Below are positions 55,480-64,000 of a stretch of 64,000 bases of DNA, piece after piece. This DNA comes from Alphaproteobacteria bacterium. Its GTDB lineage: Bacteria > Pseudomonadota > Alphaproteobacteria > UBA9219 > RFNS01. Both the position numbers and the translations under genes were made by a program. Under the pieces are notes generated by a model. The model did not search any database. It was not told where the DNA came from and saw nothing but the letters and a program-made list of their open reading frames with translations. Numbering within the stretch: position 1 is the first letter of the stretch; each line of letters starts with the position of its first letter. The DNA lies in NCBI GenBank assembly GCA_037200005.1, contig JBBCGY010000002.1, forward strand, positions 186,001-250,000, written 5' to 3'.

Positions 55480-57165
55480 CTAAATCCTGACCACATGCAC
55501 CTCTGTCGTTGGCTTCTTGCCTTGCCGTTCGTTCAGGAACCGGCGCAGCGCCTGGCCGGATGTTTTAATGACGGCTTGATCGTCGGCGCGCGCGGATTTC
55601 TGCATGTTTTCGATAGCGTCGGCGATGGCCGCCGCCGCCTCTCCGCAGATCGACTTCATCTCATGATCGTCGACGATTCCGAGCAGGCTCAACTGAGGCT
55701 CTTTCAGGAGCCGCCCGCCCTTGTCGAGCACGACGGTCGCGACCGCCGCGCCGGAAATGCCGATCTTCTTGCGATCCTTGACGGTGCGATGCCCTAAAGG
55801 CCGCAGCGCCCTGCCGTCCAGGCCCCACTGGCCGTAGGGCACTTCGCCCACGACTTCGGCGATGCCGGGGCCGAGCCGGATGATCTGCCCATTGGAAGGA
55901 ATGATCGTGTTCGGCACCTGGCACGATTTGGCGAGCGCGGCATGTTCGGTCTGGTGCCGGATTTCGCCATGCACCGGCACGGCCAGATTTGGACGCACCC
56001 ATTGATACAGCTGCGCCAGCTCATCACGGCAGGCATGGCCGGAAGCGTGAATAATGGACTCGCATTGATCGGCGGTGATGACCTGCACGCCAAGCTCGAT
56101 CAGCGCGTTCTGCACGCGACCGATGGCCTTTTCGTTGCCGGGAATGTCGCGCGAGGAAAACACGACCGTATCGCCTTTCTCCAGCACCAATTCGGCATGA
56201 TCGCCAACCGCGAGCCGCGCCAGCGCCGAGCGCACTTCGCCCTGGCTGCCGGTGCAGACATAGACGACCTTGTGCCGCGGCATGAATCCGGCGTCATGTT
56301 CGCTGAGCAACATCGGAAATTCCGGCAGATAGCCGCATTCCTCGGCGATCTCGGTATTGCGCCATAAGGAGCGCCCCACCAAACCGACCTCGCGGTGATG
56401 ATGCCGCGCCGCCGCGACCGCACTCTTGACGCGGGCGATGTTGCTGGCGAAGCAGGTGACGACGATGCGCTGGGGCAAACCTCCGAACAGTTCCTTGAAG
56501 CCTTTCTGGACATCGGCTTCCGAGGCCGTATGGCCCGCCACCAGCGCGTTGGTGGAATCGCCGATCATCGCCATGACGCCTTCGCGGCCAAGCTCGCGCA
56601 GCCTTTCCTCGTCGGTGACTTTTCCGACAAGAGGCTCCGGATCGAATTTCCAGTCGCCGGTATGCAGCACCGTACCGTTCGGCGTCGCAATCGCCAGCAT
56701 GTTGGATTCCGGCACCGAGTGCGTCACGCTGATGAATTCGACCGAGAACGGCCCGAGCGAGAATTTTCCGCCCAGCGGTATTTCGATGATGCGGATTTTT
56801 CCGGGAATATTCCGCTCCGCTATTTTCGTGCGGATGAGATTGGCGGTGAAGGGCGTCGCGTAGATGGGGCATTGCAGCTGCCCCCATAGATGTTCCAGGG
56901 CGCCGATATGGTCTTCGTGACCGTGCGTGATGACGATAGCGACCAGATCGTGCTTGCGCTCGGCGATGAAGCCGATATCCGGCATGATGACTTCGATGCC
57001 GGGCGTGGATTCGTCGCCGAAAGTGACGCCGCAATCGACCATGAGCCATTTGCCCTTGGTGCCATAGAGATTGAGATTCATCCCGATCTCGCCGGAGCCG
57101 CCGAGCGGCAGGAACCACACCGCGTCATCGGGCGGGCGGTACATATCTTTTCTGGGCTTGTTCAT
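55480..57165 (-). CDS. rnj: Ribonuclease J
   Basis: Metallo-beta-lactamase fold ribonuclease (5' exonuclease and endonuclease) for RNA processing and decay. The 561 residues have FLPLGGSGEIGMNLNLYG, the metal motif THGHEDHIGAL with His81, His83, Asp85 and His86, and GDSTNAL. The beta-CASP part has VVTCFASNIARVKSA, VVFSSRDIPGNE and the late HASGHACRDELAQL and VPVHGEIRHQTEHA. Length is normal. It is a member of a leftward gene run next to birA. Confidence 0.96.
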   Translation of the reverse strand: MNKPRKDMYRPPDDAVWFLPLGGSGEIGMNLNLYGTKGKWLMVDCGVTFGDESTPGIEVIMPDIGFIAERKHDLVAIVITHGHEDHIGALEHLWGQLQCPIYATPFTANLIRTKIAERNIPGKIRIIEIPLGGKFSLGPFSVEFISVTHSVPESNMLAIATPNGTVLHTGDWKFDPEPLVGKVTDEERLRELGREGVMAMIGDSTNALVAGHTASEADVQKGFKELFGGLPQRIVVTCFASNIARVKSAVAAARHHHREVGLVGRSLWRNTEIAEECGYLPEFPMLLSEHDAGFMPRHKVVYVCTGSQGEVRSALARLAVGDHAELVLEKGDTVVFSSRDIPGNEKAIGRVQNALIELGVQVITADQCESIIHASGHACRDELAQLYQWVRPNLAVPVHGEIRHQTEHAALAKSCQVPNTIIPSNGQIIRLGPGIAEVVGEVPYGQWGLDGRALRPLGHRTVKDRKKIGISGAAVATVVLDKGGRLLKEPQLSLLGIVDDHEMKSICGEAAAAIADAIENMQKSARADDQAVIKTSGQALRRFLNERQGKKPTTEVHVVRI

Positions 57166-57253
57166 TGGGTTTTCATATCCTGTGTGATGTTGTTCCGATT
57201 TCGTTCATAAATAATCTTCAGCCCGCGCGGCATAAGCCCGCATCGACAGCCGA

Positions 57254-57991
57254 TCAGTTCTCTCCGGAGCGCATGAAGAATACATCTCCCGCGGCAATAG
57301 TCAGCACCATACCCCCTGGCTGTTCCAAGAGCAAACGGCCCTGTTCGTCGATCGTCATGAACCGGCCCGCAATGTCGCGATCCGGCATTTTGACGACCAT
57401 ATTCTCGCCTATGCCGGTTGCCTGGGCCATCCAGGCATCATGCAAAATGCTGAAACCTTCGGCATGGAGCATGCCATGATAGCGGCTGAATTCCTCAAGG
57501 ATCGTATCCAGGACCACGGCAGGCGTCATGCGCGCCGGATCGAACCCGAGCGCCGCGAGCGACGTCGCCGGATAGCGCGTCTCGGCGGGATCGGGATGCG
57601 CGGCGATATTGACGCCAAAACCGACGACAAGCGCTGTTCCCGCGCTTTCCAGGATGATACCCGATATTTTCGCGCCATCCACCAGGACATCGTTCGGCCA
57701 TTTCAGCCGTACGCGGGCGGGATCGAGATAGCGCCGCAGCGCTGCCGCTATCGCAAGCGACGCGACGAAGTTATACAGCCCGGCATCTATCGTACCGTCC
57801 GGGCGCAAAAGCAGCGAAGCGTATAGATTGCCCGGCGGCGAAAACCAGCTTCGCCCCCGCCTGCCCCGTCCGCCGGTTTGCGTCGCGGCGGTGATGACCA
57901 GACCTTCGGCTTCGCCAGATTCCGCAGATGCCAAAACGTCGTCGTTGGTGCTGCCGGTGGTTGGTTTATGGGTGATGCGGAAGGAGAGCAT
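57254..57991 (-). CDS. birA: Biotin--[acetyl-CoA-carboxylase] ligase
   Basis: Attaches biotin to the acetyl-CoA carboxylase carrier protein. The 245 residues show the ligase core GSTNDDVLASAESGEAEG, the ATP/biotin loop GGRGRRGRSWFSPPGNLYAS, LKWPNDVLVDGAKISGIILE, and GFGVNIAAHP. No N-terminal helix-turn-helix is present, so it is a ligase without repressor function. It lies upstream of rnj, 88 bases apart. Confidence 0.95.
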   Translation of the reverse strand: MLSFRITHKPTTGSTNDDVLASAESGEAEGLVITAATQTGGRGRRGRSWFSPPGNLYASLLLRPDGTIDAGLYNFVASLAIAAALRRYLDPARVRLKWPNDVLVDGAKISGIILESAGTALVVGFGVNIAAHPDPAETRYPATSLAALGFDPARMTPAVVLDTILEEFSRYHGMLHAEGFSILHDAWMAQATGIGENMVVKMPDRDIAGRFMTIDEQGRLLLEQPGGMVLTIAAGDVFFMRSGEN

Positions 57992-58024
57992 TGAAAGGCG
58001 CTTTTACTTTCTTTTCTTAGGGAG

Positions 58025-58039
58025 TACATTCGGCATGTA
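58025..58039 (+). promoter_or_regulatory. Palindrome before the PadR-like gene
   Basis: TACAT and ATGTA form an inverted repeat around TCGGC at 58025-58039, 25 bases before the ATG. PadR-type repressors often bind ATGT/ACAT half sites, so an operator for this gene and perhaps divergent birA is plausible. Confidence 0.4.
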
Positions 58040-58064
58040 TTACTAGCGATTATAAAGGTCATTT

Positions 58065-58334
58065 ATGCAAGAAAAAGAAAGCCCCACCAGATTGCGCATA
58101 TTGTCCATTCTGGACGCGGCCCAGCAAGAAATGTTCGGTCGCGATATTATCAAAGCATCCGAGCAATCCCCCGGTCTGCGTTTACAGCTAGGGGTTATTT
58201 ATGTCGATCTCAATCGAATGGAGGAAGATCGCCTCGTTTCGTCGAGAGAGATGCCTCTCGAACCGGGGCTTAGCCTCCCGCGCAGAAAATATTCCATCAC
58301 GAGCGCCGGACGTTTCGAGCTCCATAGAAAATAG
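58065..58334 (+). CDS. PadR-like winged-helix regulator
   Basis: Small DNA-binding protein, probably a repressor. The 89 residues show RLRILSILDAAQQEMFGRDIIKAS, then LQLGVIYVDLNRMEEDRLV, and RRKYSITSAGRFEL, which is the PadR N-terminal winged helix with its characteristic YxITxxG. AAAGG lies seven bases before ATG 58065. It lacks a C-terminal dimerisation domain, so it belongs to the short form. It is divergent from birA and convergent with nuoN. Confidence 0.75.
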   Translation: MQEKESPTRLRILSILDAAQQEMFGRDIIKASEQSPGLRLQLGVIYVDLNRMEEDRLVSSREMPLEPGLSLPRRKYSITSAGRFELHRK

Positions 58335-58337
58335 GCA

Positions 58338-59804
58338 TCAACGACCGAACAGACCCGCCGCCGCGCTATGCGCGCCGTCGATAATCGGCGAAGGCATCAG
58401 CGTGAACAGCACCATTGCCAGCGCCGCGACCGTCACGACGGCGCGCAAGCCGAGTTCCGGCACCGGATCGATATCCTGCTGGCGGCTATCGTCGAAATAC
58501 ATCAGCTTGACGATTTTGAGATAATAATAGGCCGCGACCGCGCTGGTCAGCACGCCGATGATAGCGACGGCATAAAGCCCGGCATGAACCGCCGCCATGA
58601 AGACATAGAATTTACCGAAGAATCCCGCCAGCGGCGGCACGCCCGCCAGCGAGAACATGAAAACCGTCATCGCTAAGGCCAGCAATGGCCTGGAGCGCGA
58701 CAGGCCCGCGAGATCGGCGAGGGTTTCGACCATCGCGCCGCCGCGCCGCATCGCCAGGATCACCGCGAACGCGCCAAGCGTGTTCAGGACATAGATCGAA
58801 AGATAAACCAGCGCGGCCTGAATGCCTTCCTCGCTGCCCGCCGCGAGGCCCGCCAGCACATAACCGGCATGGCCGATGGCGCTATAGGCCATAAGGCGCT
58901 TGATATTGGTTTGCACGATGGCCGCGAAACCGCCGATCATCATCGACGCGAGCGCGGCGAAAATGAGGATTTGCTGCCATTCATGGATCATGCCCTGCAT
59001 CGGCACGAACAGAACGCGGATTAGCAGCGCCATCGCCGCCACTTTGGGCGCCGAGGCAAAGAATCCGGTCACGGGCGTGGGCGCGCCCTCGTAAACGTCC
59101 GGCGCCCACATATGAAACGGCACGGCGGCAATCTTGAAAGCAAGTCCCGCCATGACGAAAATCAGGGCGACCAGCGCGCCGGGCGAAGCCGCTTCGGCAG
59201 AAAAGAAATCCTTCAGCTGGATGAAATTCGTGGTGCCGGACAGGCCATAGAGCCATGACGCGCCGAACAGCAGCAGGCCGGACGAAAGCGCGCCGAGGAC
59301 GAAATATTTCAACCCGGCTTCGCTGGATTTCTGTTCGTCGCGCTGGAACGCCGCCAGCACGTAAAGGCTGAGGCTCTGCAATTCCAGGCCGACATAAAGC
59401 GCCAGCAGATCGTTCGCCGAAACCATCAGCATCATGCCGAGCGTGGCGAACAGCGCCAGGACCGGATACTCGAAATGCGCGATCTTCCGCGCTTTGAGGT
59501 AAGGCAGCGCCATGGCCAATGCGAGCGCCGACGCGCCCAGCGACAGAAGCTTGGCAAAACGCGAGAATGCGTCATTGACGAACATGCCGCCGAAAGCCGG
59601 TATCGGCGGCTGCGCGGATACCGCGGGCGAAATCGAAAACAGCGCGATGCCGAGCGCGGCGAAAGCAAGCCCCGCGATCGCGGCCAGAGTCAGCGGCTGC
59701 GTCAGCCGGTCGCCGCCGAAGACCCCAATGAGGAGCAGCAGCATCGCAAGCCCGGCGAGCCATAATTCCGGCATGACCGTCACGAGATCCATCGAAATAT
59801 TCAT
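58338..59804 (-). CDS. nuoN: NADH-quinone oxidoreductase subunit N
   Basis: Proton-pumping antiporter-like membrane subunit of complex I. The 488 residues carry about 14 membrane helices. Family marks include the LYVGLELQSLSLYVLAAF glutamate helix, KYFVLGALSSGLLLFGASWLYG, FKIAAVPFHMWAPDVYEGAP with the key Lys and His, RLMAYSAIGHAGYVLAGL, and FMFSLAGVPPLAGFFGKFYVF. It overlaps nuoM by four bases at its start. It is the end of the leftward nuo series in this window. Confidence 0.96.
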   Translation of the reverse strand: MNISMDLVTVMPELWLAGLAMLLLLIGVFGGDRLTQPLTLAAIAGLAFAALGIALFSISPAVSAQPPIPAFGGMFVNDAFSRFAKLLSLGASALALAMALPYLKARKIAHFEYPVLALFATLGMMLMVSANDLLALYVGLELQSLSLYVLAAFQRDEQKSSEAGLKYFVLGALSSGLLLFGASWLYGLSGTTNFIQLKDFFSAEAASPGALVALIFVMAGLAFKIAAVPFHMWAPDVYEGAPTPVTGFFASAPKVAAMALLIRVLFVPMQGMIHEWQQILIFAALASMMIGGFAAIVQTNIKRLMAYSAIGHAGYVLAGLAAGSEEGIQAALVYLSIYVLNTLGAFAVILAMRRGGAMVETLADLAGLSRSRPLLALAMTVFMFSLAGVPPLAGFFGKFYVFMAAVHAGLYAVAIIGVLTSAVAAYYYLKIVKLMYFDDSRQQDIDPVPELGLRAVVTVAALAMVLFTLMPSPIIDGAHSAAAGLFGR

Positions 59805-61300
59805 GGCGCGGCCTCAGCGGTTTTTTCCTGGTACTCGGCAATAAGTTTCGTAATCGCCGGCGCCATCACGTCCTTGAACGGCGCGGGATTGACGCCCATC
59901 CACAGGATCAGCGCGGCCAGCGGCAGCAGGATCATATATTCGCGCGGCGTCAGGTCGGTCATCGCGGCGGCATCGGCGTGAACCGACGGCCCGTAGAAAA
60001 TCCGGCGGCAAAGCCAGAGCATATAGGCCGCGCCGAGAATGGTGCCGAGCGCGGCGAACGCCGCCACGCGGCCGTCATGCAGGAATGCGCCCTGCACGCT
60101 GAGAAACTCGCCGATAAAGCCGCTGGTGCCGGGCAGACCTATGGAGGCGAAAGCGAAGAACAGGAAGAACAGCGCGTAACGCGGCATATTGTTCGCCAGC
60201 CCGCCATAGCGCGCAATCTCGCGGGTATGCAGCCGGTCATAAACCACGCCGACGCATAGGAACAGCGCTCCGGACACCAAAGTGTGCGAGAGCATGACAT
60301 ACATCGCGCCTTCCAGCCCTTGCGTATTGCCGAGGAAAATGCCCAGCGTCACATAGCCCATATGCGCGACCGAAGAATAGGCGATCAGTTTCTTGAGATC
60401 GCTCTGCGCCAATGCCACCAGCGACGCATAGATGATCGCGATGACGCTCATCAGCAGTACGAGCGGCAGATAATAATGGCTCGCCTGCGGAAACATCTGC
60501 AGGCAGATGCGGATCAGCCCGTAGCCGCCCATTTTCAGCAGCACGCTGGCCAGAACCACCGATCCCGCCGTGGGCGCCTCGACGTGGGCGTAAGGCAGCC
60601 AGGTATGGAACGGCCACATGGGCGTCTTGACCGCGAAGCCGAGGAAGCAGGCCAGCCACAGCCAGCCCGCCATCGGCATCGGAAAGCCGTTATGGATCAT
60701 CACCGTCATGTCGGTTGTTCCGGCATGAATCGCCATGGTGATGAAGGCGATCAGCATCAGCACCGAGCCGGTGAAAGTATAGAGGAAGAATTTATAGGCG
60801 GCGTAAACCCGGCCCGACCCGCCCCATATGCCGACGATCAGGAACATCGGGATCAGGACGGCCTCGAAGAACACGAAGAACAGGATCAGGTCGAGCGCCG
60901 TGAACATGCCGAGCAGCATGGTCTCCAGGATCAGCATCGCGATCATGAATTCCTTGGTGCGCTTGGTGATGCCGCCGAAGGCCGACAGGATGCATATCGG
61001 CGCGATGAAGGTGGACATCAGCACGAACCAGGCGGATATGCCGTCCACGCCCAGGAAATAGGAAATCCCGAATTGCGGCATCCAGGCGGCGCGCTCGACG
61101 AACTGGAATCCGGTATCTTGCGGGTTAAATCCGGCCAGCATCACGACCGACAGCGCGAATGCGATCAATGAGATAACGAACGCAATCATCCGCGCCGGGC
61201 GGGCGCTGCTCTCTTCCGGCCCGCGCACGAACAGGAATATCCCCAGCGCGCCAAGCAGCGGCAGGAAGGTCATGACGGAGAGGATGGGAAAAGCGGTCAT
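59801..61300 (-). CDS. nuoM: NADH-quinone oxidoreductase subunit M
   Basis: Second antiporter-like pump subunit. I start at ATG 61300 (499 residues, MTAFPILSVMTFLPL); the longer frame to 61369 covers a hairpin in the gap and lacks similarity. Key blocks are YFLGVDGISAWFVLMSTF, FFVFFEAVLIPMFLIVGIWG with the conserved Glu, AVKTPMWPFHTWLPYAHVEAPT with Lys and His, and KKLIAYSSVAHMGYVTLG. No strong ribosome binding site precedes the ATG. Confidence 0.95.
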   Translation of the reverse strand: MTAFPILSVMTFLPLLGALGIFLFVRGPEESSARPARMIAFVISLIAFALSVVMLAGFNPQDTGFQFVERAAWMPQFGISYFLGVDGISAWFVLMSTFIAPICILSAFGGITKRTKEFMIAMLILETMLLGMFTALDLILFFVFFEAVLIPMFLIVGIWGGSGRVYAAYKFFLYTFTGSVLMLIAFITMAIHAGTTDMTVMIHNGFPMPMAGWLWLACFLGFAVKTPMWPFHTWLPYAHVEAPTAGSVVLASVLLKMGGYGLIRICLQMFPQASHYYLPLVLLMSVIAIIYASLVALAQSDLKKLIAYSSVAHMGYVTLGIFLGNTQGLEGAMYVMLSHTLVSGALFLCVGVVYDRLHTREIARYGGLANNMPRYALFFLFFAFASIGLPGTSGFIGEFLSVQGAFLHDGRVAAFAALGTILGAAYMLWLCRRIFYGPSVHADAAAMTDLTPREYMILLPLAALILWMGVNPAPFKDVMAPAITKLIAEYQEKTAEAAP

Positions 61301-61368
61301 GATGGGATGCCGGGTGGTACAGGACTGGATAATGCAGAATTGGGACAGGCAGTGCGGCTTGACACCCA

Positions 61369-61385
61369 TCTCCCCTCCGGGGAGA
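61369..61385. repeat. GC-rich palindromic hairpin in the nuoL-nuoM gap
   Basis: TCTCCCC (61369-61375) and GGGGAGA (61379-61385) pair around TCC, with GGGGC following. The stem is the kind of REP-like palindrome found in intergenic DNA. The gap of 137 bases is unusual for a nuo operon, where neighbours mostly overlap. Confidence 0.55.
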
Positions 61386-61437
61386 GGGGCACCTCACTGC
61401 ACCAACATGCCACATTCTGAATCTTTTCAGGCATCCC

Positions 61438-63414
61438 TTATCCCCTTCCCCAGAACCAGGACATGAAGGCCGCGACGCCGATGACCATGGCGAAGGCGTA
61501 GTGATAGACATAGCCGGTTTGCATCGCGCTGGCGCGGGCGGCAAGGCGTTGCGCGAGCGCGGCGATGCCGTTAGGCCCGAAACCGTCGATCACCTTATCG
61601 TCGCCCCAGCGCCACAGCGCCTCGCCATAGCGCCTCGCCGTGCGGACGAACAGGAAATCATATAGCTCGTCGATATAGTATTTGTTGAAGACGAGGCGAT
61701 AGAGGCCGCCCATCGCGCGAGCGAATTTGGCGGGCAGTCCCGGCGCTGCGAGATAAGCGACATAGGCCAGCCCGATCCCCGACAGCGCGGCGAGAAGAGG
61801 CAGCAGGGTCACGATATGCGGCACATGCTTGCCGGATTCATGCATGATCTCTTCGGCATTATGCTCCGGCAGCACAAGCAGGGCTTTGCCCCAGAATTCC
61901 CCCTGTCCTTCGCCGACAAACCAATGGTAGCCGAAATAACCCGCGACGACCGATCCGATGGCGAGCGGCAGCAGCGGCAGCAGCATCACCAGCGGCGATT
62001 CATGTACATGCTCCATCGTGTGATGATCCGCGCGCGGCCGGCCGTGGAATGTCAGCAGCAGCAAACGCCAGGAATAGAACGCCGTCAGGAAGGCGGTGAC
62101 GATGCCAAGCCAATAGGCCAGGTGGCCGAATTTAGAACCGGTGAATCTTCCCGCCGCCCAGGCCGATTCCAGGATCGCGTCTTTGGAATAGAAGCCCGCG
62201 AAGCCGAATACATGCTCGAAGCCGATGCCAGCCAGCGCCAGCGATCCGATCCACATCAGGGCGTAGGTCATCGGGATTTTCTTCCAGATGCCGCCCATCT
62301 TGCGCATGTCCTGCTCGCCGGACATGGCGTGAATGACCGAGCCCGCGCCGAGGAACAGCAGCGCCTTGAAGAAGGCGTGCGTCATCAGATGGAATATGGC
62401 GGCGGAATAAGCCGAGACGCCGAGCGCGAAGAACATATAGCCAAGCTGGCTCATGGTCGAATAGGCGATGACGCGCTTGATATCGAATTGCGTCATGCCG
62501 ATCGTCGCGGCGACGATGGCCGTCAGCGCGCCGGTCAGGCACACCACGTCGCGCGCCAGCGGCGCAAGCTCGAACAAGGGCGAGAGGCGCGCGACCATGA
62601 ACACGCCCGCCGTGACCATCGTCGCGGCGTGGATCAGCGCGGAAACGGGCGTCGGCCCTTCCATCGCGTCCGGCAGCCATGTGTGAAGACCGAGCTGCGC
62701 CGATTTGCCCATCGCGCCAATAAACAGCAGCAGGCATACGGCTTCCAGCGAAGTTATCTCATGACCGAACAGATGGAAAATCCCCGGGACCGCTTCCCCG
62801 GCGGCCGTGAAAACCGCGTCGAACTGAATGCTGTTATACAGCGCGAAGCACAGCATGATGCCGAGCGCGAAGCCGAAATCGCCGACACGGTTGACGATAA
62901 AAGCCTTCATGGCGGCGCGGTTGGCGCTGTCTTTCTCATACCAGAAATTAATCAACAGATAGGAAGCGAGGCCGACGCCTTCCCAGCCAAAGAACATCTG
63001 CAGGAAATTATCCGCCGTCACCAGCATCAGCATGAAAAAAGTGAACAGGCTGAGATAGGCCATGAAGCGCGGGACGCTCTTGTCGTGGCTCATATAGCCG
63101 ACGGAGTAGATATGCACCATCGACGATACGCCATTGACCACCACCAGCATCACGGCGGTCAGCGTGTCGATCCGCAAATCCCATCCGGCCTTAAAGTCTC
63201 CGGAACTGATCCAATCCATCAGATGGATCGTGCGGGCATGGCCCGCGAGCGCCACGTCCTTGAATATCAAGACGCTGCATATGGCGGAGAACAGCACGGC
63301 GGCGCAGGTAATGACCTGCGCGGCGCGGTCGCCGATCTTGCGCGTGAACAGGCCCACAATCGCCGCGGCCAGAAGCGGCGGGAATACGGCGGCTAAATCG
63401 ATCCAGGCAGGCAT
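61438..63414 (-). CDS. nuoL: NADH-quinone oxidoreductase subunit L
   Basis: Third antiporter-like pump subunit, with the lateral helix that braces the membrane arm. The 658 residues include DTLTAVMLVVVNGVSSMVHIY, FFGWEGVGLASYLLINFWYE with the conserved Glu, KSAQLGLHTWLPDAMEGPTPVSALIHAATMV (here split by the usual turns) with key Lys and His, and VIAYSTMSQLGYMFFALG. The C-terminal extension contains FNKYYIDELYDFLFVRTARR and a last helix. It lies five bases after nuoK. Confidence 0.96.
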   Translation of the reverse strand: MPAWIDLAAVFPPLLAAAIVGLFTRKIGDRAAQVITCAAVLFSAICSVLIFKDVALAGHARTIHLMDWISSGDFKAGWDLRIDTLTAVMLVVVNGVSSMVHIYSVGYMSHDKSVPRFMAYLSLFTFFMLMLVTADNFLQMFFGWEGVGLASYLLINFWYEKDSANRAAMKAFIVNRVGDFGFALGIMLCFALYNSIQFDAVFTAAGEAVPGIFHLFGHEITSLEAVCLLLFIGAMGKSAQLGLHTWLPDAMEGPTPVSALIHAATMVTAGVFMVARLSPLFELAPLARDVVCLTGALTAIVAATIGMTQFDIKRVIAYSTMSQLGYMFFALGVSAYSAAIFHLMTHAFFKALLFLGAGSVIHAMSGEQDMRKMGGIWKKIPMTYALMWIGSLALAGIGFEHVFGFAGFYSKDAILESAWAAGRFTGSKFGHLAYWLGIVTAFLTAFYSWRLLLLTFHGRPRADHHTMEHVHESPLVMLLPLLPLAIGSVVAGYFGYHWFVGEGQGEFWGKALLVLPEHNAEEIMHESGKHVPHIVTLLPLLAALSGIGLAYVAYLAAPGLPAKFARAMGGLYRLVFNKYYIDELYDFLFVRTARRYGEALWRWGDDKVIDGFGPNGIAALAQRLAARASAMQTGYVYHYAFAMVIGVAAFMSWFWGRG

Positions 63415-63419
63415 GCTTG

Positions 63420-63746
63420 TCAGCCCCTCATCTGGTTGATGTCTTCGACGGCGATGGTGCCGCGATTGCGGAAATAGACCACGAGAATGGCGAGGCCGAT
63501 GGCGGCCTCGGCGGCGGCCACGGTCAGGATGAACATCGTGAAGACCTGCCCCGCGATATTATGCAGAAACGCCGAGAACGCGACGAAATTGATATTGACC
63601 GCGAGCAGGATCAATTCGATCGACATCAGAAGGATGATGACGTTCTTGCGGTTGATGAAAATGCCGAACACGCCGATGGTGAACAGCAGCGCGGCGACGA
63701 CCAGATACATATTCGCGGTCAGGGGCGCTTGAAGAAATTCGGTCAT
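63420..63746 (-). CDS. nuoK: NADH-quinone oxidoreductase subunit K
   Basis: Small three-helix subunit of the complex I membrane arm. The 108 residues include [20 protein letters not shown], the helix [20 protein letters not shown] with the conserved glutamate, [20 protein letters not shown], and the closing VEDINQMRG. The start overlaps the nuoJ stop by four bases (63743-63746), as in most alphaproteobacterial nuo operons. Confidence 0.96.
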   Translation of the reverse strand: MTEFLQAPLTANMYLVVAALLFTIGVFGIFINRKNVIILLMSIELILLAVNINFVAFSAFLHNIAGQVFTMFILTVAAAEAAIGLAILVVYFRNRGTIAVEDINQMRG

Positions 63747-64000
63747 TCTACCCCCCCGCCATTCGCGACCTTAGTCAGCCGGACGACATCCCCGCGCTTC
63801 ACATCGAGCTGCTGCCGGGGATTTTGCCGTTTCAGATCGGTCTTATGGCGCAAGGTCAGCACGATCGCGCCGATCATGGCCACCAGCAGGATCAGCCCGG
63901 AAACCTCGAACGGATAGACATAATCGGTATACAGCACCATGCCGATGGCGCGCGTATTATCGGCAACGGGCGCGACGGCTTCGGCCGCGTGCGGGGCGAT
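63743..64000 (-). CDS. nuoJ: NADH-quinone oxidoreductase subunit J, C-terminal part, cut by window edge
   Basis: Membrane subunit of complex I. The frame is open to the window end, so only the last 85 residues are visible. They start in a loop ([19 protein letters not shown]) and continue with [20 protein letters not shown], the last helix of NuoJ, followed by [19 protein letters not shown] and a short tail. This is the usual end of alphaproteobacterial NuoJ. It directly precedes nuoK. Confidence 0.9.
   Translation of the reverse strand: MAPHAAEAVAPVADNTRAIGMVLYTDYVYPFEVSGLILLVAMIGAIVLTLRHKTDLKRQNPRQQLDVKRGDVVRLTKVANGGGVE

Noticed and set aside
61816-63396. 526-residue open frame opposite nuoL
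   Set aside because: It is rich in Arg, His and Gln as expected for the complement of a membrane protein gene and has no family features.

Overview
The window is chromosomal DNA from an alphaproteobacterium. Supporting signs are an RpoD-type sigma factor, a tig-clpP-clpX cluster, an NDUFS4-type accessory subunit of complex I, a degenerate RibA domain fused to RibB, a split pyridine nucleotide transhydrogenase, rpiB-glyA-nrdR synteny, ribonuclease J with BirA and DUF1467 beside nuoN, and ADP-heptose genes showing a Gram-negative envelope. I could not place it below class. Apart from two frameshifted genes the DNA is tightly packed, no gene-free stretch exceeds about 250 bases, and I see no phage, insertion sequence or CRISPR array.

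Layout. 1-6 kb: end of a sigma-70 gene, convergent with clpX; clpX, a DUF2059 protein, clpP, an acetyltransferase and tig run leftward. 5.8-12.8 kb: rightward rpiB, glyA, nrdR, a higBA toxin-antitoxin pair, ribE, ribB, then ribH and nusB, with an unrecognised 371-residue gene on the opposite strand splitting the riboflavin genes. 12.8-21.4 kb, leftward: a D,D-carboxypeptidase, a small membrane protein, tRNA-Arg(UCU), the complex I accessory subunit, an RND pump with its adaptor, tRNA-Phe(GAA) and enolase. 21.5-24.1 kb: ribD and ribA, a hypothetical gene and a frameshifted XRE regulator. 24.1-32.8 kb: pyrG, secG, tpiA, a PpiD-like chaperone, a frameshifted YibQ-like gene, trpD-trpC and an orphan. 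32.8-38.5 kb, leftward: an ABC1 kinase, the three-part transhydrogenase with an inserted small membrane gene, and a second toxin-antitoxin pair. 38.5-41.3 kb: a sugar ABC importer resembling FrcBCA, with a long nested palindrome between its first two genes. 41.3-50.7 kb: an AlkA-like glycosylase, fabG-fabD, hldD-hldE, a truncated prepilin peptidase, a GST-like protein, a hydrolase-like lipoprotein, a small periplasmic protein and a repeat protein. 50.8-58.3 kb: alaS, a third toxin-antitoxin pair, DUF1467, two tandem paralogous membrane proteins, rnj, birA and a PadR-like regulator. 58.3-64 kb: nuoN, nuoM, nuoL, nuoK and the end of nuoJ.

Together these genes cover protein quality control (Tig, ClpXP, PpiD), complete flavin synthesis from GTP and ribulose 5-phosphate (RibA, RibB, RibD, RibH, RibE), central carbon and one-carbon metabolism (Eno, TpiA, RpiB, GlyA), aerobic respiration and NADPH balance (Nuo, Pnt), and envelope building (FabD/G, HldD/E, carboxypeptidase). 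No single large undescribed system stands out. The least explained parts are the orphan genes set into conserved operons, the carboxypeptidase with a substituted catalytic motif, the palindrome inside the sugar-transport operon, the duplicated membrane pair and the two single-base frameshifts.
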